A stretch of 64,000 nucleotides of DNA from Staphylococcus argenteus (GTDB lineage Bacteria; Bacillota; Bacilli; Staphylococcales; Staphylococcaceae): positions 1,736,001 through 1,800,000 of the forward strand of contig NC_016941.1 of assembly GCF_000236925.1 (NCBI RefSeq), written 5' to 3'. The notes below the pieces were generated by a model that worked only from the letters and a program-made list of their open reading frames with translations, did not search any database and was not told where the DNA came from. Below, piece by piece: positions 60,416-64,000 of the stretch. The position numbers and the translations under genes were made by a program. Within the stretch, counting starts at the first letter, position 1. Every line of letters starts with the position of its first letter.

Positions 60416-61048
60416 CTAAAATCCAAATGCTCTTAATTTATCCGCAGTTAAATGATTGTTGTTTTTATTTAAAATATTTTCAACGTATTTAAACAGTACG
60501 TCCGTTTCCAAATGTACATCATCACCTATTTTTTTTGACGCTAAAATTGTAGAACGTCTTGTTTCGGGAATAAGGTGAATATCAAATGCATTTGCATGCT
60601 TATCAAAAACTGTCAAGCTCACACCATCTACAGTTATTGAACCTTGTTTAACTAATTGTTCAATAATATTATTAGAACATTGGATAGTAATAATTTTGGC
60701 ATTTGTAGTTTCGTTTATTTTAGAAATTGTTCCAAGTTCATCGACATGACCTAATACAAAGTGACCACCAAACCTACCGTTACCACTCATTGCACGTTCT
60801 AGATTCACTTCAGACTGTCGTTTCACATCTGCTAAATAGGTTTTATTTTCAGTACCTTTAATAACTTGTACAGTAAAAGAGGTTGGACTAAAATCAATAA
60901 CTGTTAAACATGCACCATTCACACTAATCGAATCACCAATATGCATATCTTCAATAATTTTATGTGCTTCAATTTCAATCGTTCTTACCGATTGACGAAT
61001 TTGTACATTTTTAACGACACCTATTTCTTCAACGATGCCAGTAAACAT
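60416..61048 (-). CDS. ribE: Riboflavin synthase alpha subunit
   Basis: This enzyme dismutates two lumazine molecules to riboflavin and the pyrimidine precursor. It has two lumazine-binding repeats, beginning MFTGIVEEIG and GHFVLGHVDELG, each with a Val-Ser-Leu/Thr-Cys-Leu motif (VNGACLTV, VDGVSLTV). 210 aa, standard. Six nt separate it from ribD. Confidence 0.95.
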   Translation of the reverse strand: MFTGIVEEIGVVKNVQIRQSVRTIEIEAHKIIEDMHIGDSISVNGACLTVIDFSPTSFTVQVIKGTENKTYLADVKRQSEVNLERAMSGNGRFGGHFVLGHVDELGTISKINETTNAKIITIQCSNNIIEQLVKQGSITVDGVSLTVFDKHANAFDIHLIPETRRSTILASKKIGDDVHLETDVLFKYVENILNKNNNHLTADKLRAFGF

Positions 61049-61054
61049 GCATCA

Positions 61055-62098
61055 TCACTTCTTTCGTAAAGTTAATTTGACATTTTGATTTAATAACTCG
61101 GAATGAACAATTTCAAATTGGTTTGTGTCTGGAATTTCCATCACTTTATTCGTTTGATAAAATTGATAATTTCCAGATCCGCCAATTAATTTCGGGGCAA
61201 AATAGAGAATAAGTTCATCTATAAAATTAGATTGGAGAAATTCTGAAGTAATCGTTGGCCCTGCCTCGACTAGCAAAGTACCAACACCTTTTTTATATAA
61301 ATCATGAAGTATTGTTGTTAAATCACATGACTTCAAATAAATAATTTCAACATGTGTTTTATTCGTTGTTAAATTTGGATTTTCAGTATATATCCAAATT
61401 GGCGTTGATTCATCTTGGTAAATTTGTTTATTAAAACTAATATTTCCGGACTTTGACAAAATTATCTTTGTTGGATTTTTTCCATCTTGAATACGTGTTG
61501 TATATTGCGGATTATCTAATTCGATCGTGCCACGACCTGTTAACACAGCGTCATGGTTATGCCTTAATTGATAGACATCTTGTTTAACCTCTTTATTCGT
61601 AATCCATTGACTTTGTCCATAGTCATTAGCTTGTTTACCATCTAAACTTGCAGAAACTTTTACAGTAACTTGTGGTATTTGCTGTGCTTTCGCTTTGAAA
61701 AAATCACTATATAAACGCGCAGCACGTTCATCATTAACACACTCTACTTCAATACCACTAGCGCGTAATTTATCATCACCATGTGTATCTAACGAATCAT
61801 CTTTTGTAGCATAAATTACTTTGGCAATTTTGCACTCTATAATTTTATTAACACATGGTGGCGTAGAACCAAAATGGCTACATGGTTCTAACGTGATATA
61901 AATAGTTGCATCAACGGCATCTTGTTTGGCCATGTCTAAAGCTTGAACTTCTGCATGTTTGTCACCTTTCTTCAAGTGTGCACCGATACCTACAATTCTA
62001 CCTTCTTTAACTACAACTGCACCAACAGGAGGATTAACACCCGTTTGCCCTTGTACCATGTTCGCAAGTTGAATCGCGTAATCCATAAATTGACTCAA
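61055..62098 (-). CDS. ribD: Bifunctional pyrimidine deaminase/reductase
   Basis: This enzyme performs steps 2 and 3 of riboflavin synthesis. The N-terminal cytidine-deaminase-like domain holds zinc through HAEVQALDMA and EPCSHFGSTPPCVN. The C-terminal reductase is at about 145-347 (VSASLDGKQANDYGQSQWIT). I place the start at TTG 62098 (347 aa), with AGAGGTG 5 nt upstream; the frame is open to an ATG at 62128, which lies in the leader terminator's U-run and has no ribosome site. First gene of the operon, controlled by the FMN riboswitch. Confidence 0.93.
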   Translation of the reverse strand: MSQFMDYAIQLANMVQGQTGVNPPVGAVVVKEGRIVGIGAHLKKGDKHAEVQALDMAKQDAVDATIYITLEPCSHFGSTPPCVNKIIECKIAKVIYATKDDSLDTHGDDKLRASGIEVECVNDERAARLYSDFFKAKAQQIPQVTVKVSASLDGKQANDYGQSQWITNKEVKQDVYQLRHNHDAVLTGRGTIELDNPQYTTRIQDGKNPTKIILSKSGNISFNKQIYQDESTPIWIYTENPNLTTNKTHVEIIYLKSCDLTTILHDLYKKGVGTLLVEAGPTITSEFLQSNFIDELILYFAPKLIGGSGNYQFYQTNKVMEIPDTNQFEIVHSELLNQNVKLTLRKK

Positions 62099-62113
62099 AT
62101 TATCACCTCTATA

Positions 62114-62150
62114 AACAAAAATCCTCACATCAAAAAATCCGATGCAAGGA
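62114..62150 (-). terminator. Regulatory terminator of the FMN riboswitch
   Basis: On the minus strand TCCTTGCATC (62150-62141) pairs with GATGTGAGGA (62131-62122), including two G-U pairs, and is followed by TTTTTGTTT. It ends just before the ribD Shine-Dalgarno. Confidence 0.75.
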
Positions 62151-62227
62151 GTAAAAATATATCGTTAAATAAGCCTATTTGTAATTAATTTTACAAATAC
62201 GCTACATTATCTGTGTCGATAACTGAT

Positions 62228-62360
62228 ATTCTTTCTCCCATCCAGACTTTAACTGTCGGCTCTAGAGTCTCACTAGATCAGCCACTAATATACAAAATAT
62301 TAGCGGGTCGCAGGCTTAATTTACTGCCGGTTGGGAATTTCACCCTGCCCCGAAAGAATT
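62228..62360 (-). promoter_or_regulatory. FMN riboswitch (RFN element)
   Basis: On the minus strand the hallmark blocks appear in order: GGGGCAGGGTGAAATTCCC, ACCGGCAGTA, AGCCTGCGACCCGC, a variable stem, TGAGACTCTAGAGCCGACAGT and AGTCTGGATGGGAGAA. The closing helix pairs ATTCTTTC with GAAAGAAT. FMN binding should favour the downstream terminator and shut off ribD-ribE-ribBA-ribH. The DNA beyond it (62361-62576) carries the unmapped promoter and otherwise nothing clear. Confidence 0.97.
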
Positions 62361-62576
62361 ATTTATGAAATTGTTATAGATCATTTGAGTTTATAGTATG
62401 TCTACTACGTTTAAAATGATACTATATGTTTTCAGAAAATACAATTAATGTCGGTTTGAATATACGTATTTAGTTATTTAAAAACATTATATTCAAAAAG
62501 TTGATTTTTGTTTTTTTTGAACACACTCTCTATTCATTTCAGTTTAGATTTATATAAAATATAGTATGCCATTTTA

Positions 62577-64000
62577 TCAATTAAGATGATTTTGTTGTTC
62601 ATAAGATTCTAACACTTCATATAATTGAGACACTGTATTCGCAACTTGTTCAACAATCATCTTCACACCATTGCGCAGTTTATTAACACCATTTGTCATT
62701 TGTCCTATTGCTATCATATTAGTCAATGTGCCAAATCTAGGACTAATGACTTGATTAGTTTCAGGTATGATTTGTATCCCACCCATTGGATGCGCTTGTA
62801 CAATTTGTCTGTTCTCAAGATTTTTCATTAACTGGTCATCTTCATCTAATTCAGATAAATGATTTTTTGCACCAGTTGCATTAATCACAACATTGAATAC
62901 ATCTTTTATTTCTTGATTATTGTATGAAAAGTGATACAAATTATTATTATAAACTATATCATCCAAACCTTTTTTTAATATTAAAGACTCATTTTCAATT
63001 AACTGAATGATTAGCTTAGCTGTTCTTGGTGGCATCGGATTAGAATTTAATTGAATGATTTTACTATACTTATTGTTAAATCTATACTGATCTTCGATAT
63101 TCAAACTATTCCATATCCAATTTAAATTTTCTTTTAAATGTTCGATAATACTTTGAAATATTCCCATCTCTTTTGGATTATTTAAATCATATTTTAAGTC
63201 CTGAATATGATTTCCTGTACGTCTTTTGACTAACTTTATAAAGTCTATATTGTAGTCATCACACTCTTTTAAAAATAATGAAACTAAAGTATCAAGGGGC
63301 GCATTACCGAAATGTATTTTCTTAATTTCATTCAACTTCTCTTTTGTTAAATAATTAAATTTAATATCAATCATTGTGCCACGCACACTAGGTAAATTAG
63401 CAGAACGGCTTGTCATTGTAATTGGTAATTTTGGATGGTGTGCAGCTACGTATCGAACGACATCCAAGCTTGCAAGACCTGTACCCACAATAGCAATTTC
63501 ATCATCATCGTTAACTTCGTCTAAAGTATGATAGGTAGGATAAGGTGTCGCAATATATCCTTTAGTTCCTTTTAACTTATATGGATCATGATAAGCAAAT
63601 GTACCACATGTTAGAAATATATAATCATATTCTTTCCAAGATTGTTTTGTATCAGTTGTACAAACATAAAATGTTAATTTAGTCTCATCTATTTTGGAAT
63701 TCGTATAAATTTCTTGGACTTTGTGAAATTTAGTAGTGATATTACTATATCTTTTCAAATACATTAACAAATAAGATTTCATGTAATGCCCGAAAACAAA
63801 TCTTGGTAAATATGTAGGTTGATCGAATGTGAATTCTGTTTGTTGTTGGTACCACTTCCAAAATTCTGATTCATCATCTAAATTTAGACTCATCTTTTTT
63901 GAAGGCATATTGATTAAAAGTTCTGAACTATCATTTTGAAACGGTACGCCTTGTCCCATATTAACTTTATCATCGTATAAATCTATATCTAGTTGTTTAA
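62577..64000 (-). CDS. FAD/NAD(P)-binding protein, N-terminus outside window
   Basis: This is a predicted flavin-dependent oxidoreductase of the FAD/NAD(P)-binding (FAD_NAD_binding_9-like) family. The visible part reads on through KQLDIDLYDDKVNMGQGVPF at the window edge without a start. The ATG at 63959 is therefore internal, and the N-terminal GxGxxG is cut off. A second dinucleotide motif, IAIVGTGLASLDVVRY, and MTSRSANLPSVRG are present, and VVINATGAKNHLSE near the C-terminus is typical of flavoproteins. The substrate is unknown. It is on the same strand as the rib operon but separated from it by the riboswitch region. Confidence 0.8.
   Translation of the reverse strand, partial: KQLDIDLYDDKVNMGQGVPFQNDSSELLINMPSKKMSLNLDDESEFWKWYQQQTEFTFDQPTYLPRFVFGHYMKSYLLMYLKRYSNITTKFHKVQEIYTNSKIDETKLTFYVCTTDTKQSWKEYDYIFLTCGTFAYHDPYKLKGTKGYIATPYPTYHTLDEVNDDDEIAIVGTGLASLDVVRYVAAHHPKLPITMTSRSANLPSVRGTMIDIKFNYLTKEKLNEIKKIHFGNAPLDTLVSLFLKECDDYNIDFIKLVKRRTGNHIQDLKYDLNNPKEMGIFQSIIEHLKENLNWIWNSLNIEDQYRFNNKYSKIIQLNSNPMPPRTAKLIIQLIENESLILKKGLDDIVYNNNLYHFSYNNQEIKDVFNVVINATGAKNHLSELDEDDQLMKNLENRQIVQAHPMGGIQIIPETNQVISPRFGTLTNMIAIGQMTNGVNKLRNGVKMIVEQVANTVSQLYEVLESYEQQNHLN

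Overview
The window is a low-GC Firmicute chromosome segment and matches the core genome of the Staphylococcus aureus complex. The markers are isdH (YSIRK signal, three NEAT domains, LPKTG), sasC (DUF1542 repeats, LPNTG), rot, a ccpA/acuA/acuC/acsA cluster and a gene order collinear with the Bacillus ytx-ytp-ytm-ytq region. Rot and CcpA carry several substitutions compared with the S. aureus sequences as I remember them, so a sister lineage such as S. argenteus or S. schweitzeri is possible; this cannot be settled from here. I see no insertion sequence, prophage, integrase, CRISPR array, tRNA or rRNA.

Layout. 1-4.8 kb: the 3' part of serA, a HAD phosphatase, an N-acetylglucosamine PTS permease and a PlsC-like acyltransferase. 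4.9-9 kb: an HtrA-like protease, tyrS behind a tyrosine T-box, and a monofunctional peptidoglycan glycosyltransferase. 9-12 kb: isdH with a Fur box. 12-21 kb: carbon metabolism (fhs, acsA, acuA, acuC, ccpA, aroA) with several cre sites. 21-36 kb: two cell-envelope proteins, murC, a soluble FtsK/SftA translocase, ytpR/ytpQ/ytpP, an M42 peptidase, ytnP, trmB and ytmP. 35.6-42.5 kb: dat, pepV, a YtxH protein, an RsuA-type pseudouridine synthase, the lipid II flippase murJ and ytfP. 42.7-49.3 kb: sasC. 49.6-58.6 kb: rhodanese, leuS behind a leucine T-box, an MFS transporter, ytqA-ytqB, rot, an alpha/beta hydrolase lacking its nucleophile, and putA. 58.7-64 kb: the riboflavin operon ribD-ribE-ribBA-ribH under an FMN riboswitch, then a truncated FAD/NAD(P)-binding protein.

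How it works together. CcpA is encoded beside likely targets: acetyl-CoA synthetase with its acetylation switch (AcuA acetylates, AcuC deacetylates), formate-THF ligase and proline dehydrogenase. Envelope functions recur: MurC, MurJ, SgtA, Dat and two sortase-anchored surface proteins. RNA control is prominent: two T-boxes, an FMN riboswitch and the rot leader with repeated TTGGGA motifs.

No obviously new multi-gene system is present. The most unusual items are a set of long (57-100 nt) imperfect hairpins in intergenic regions, a 31-codon ORF with its own Shine-Dalgarno, start-codon palindrome and adjacent terminator (35.4 kb), a terminator-like hairpin ahead of ytfP, a decayed ORF at 20.9-21.0 kb, and two enzymes with altered catalytic motifs.
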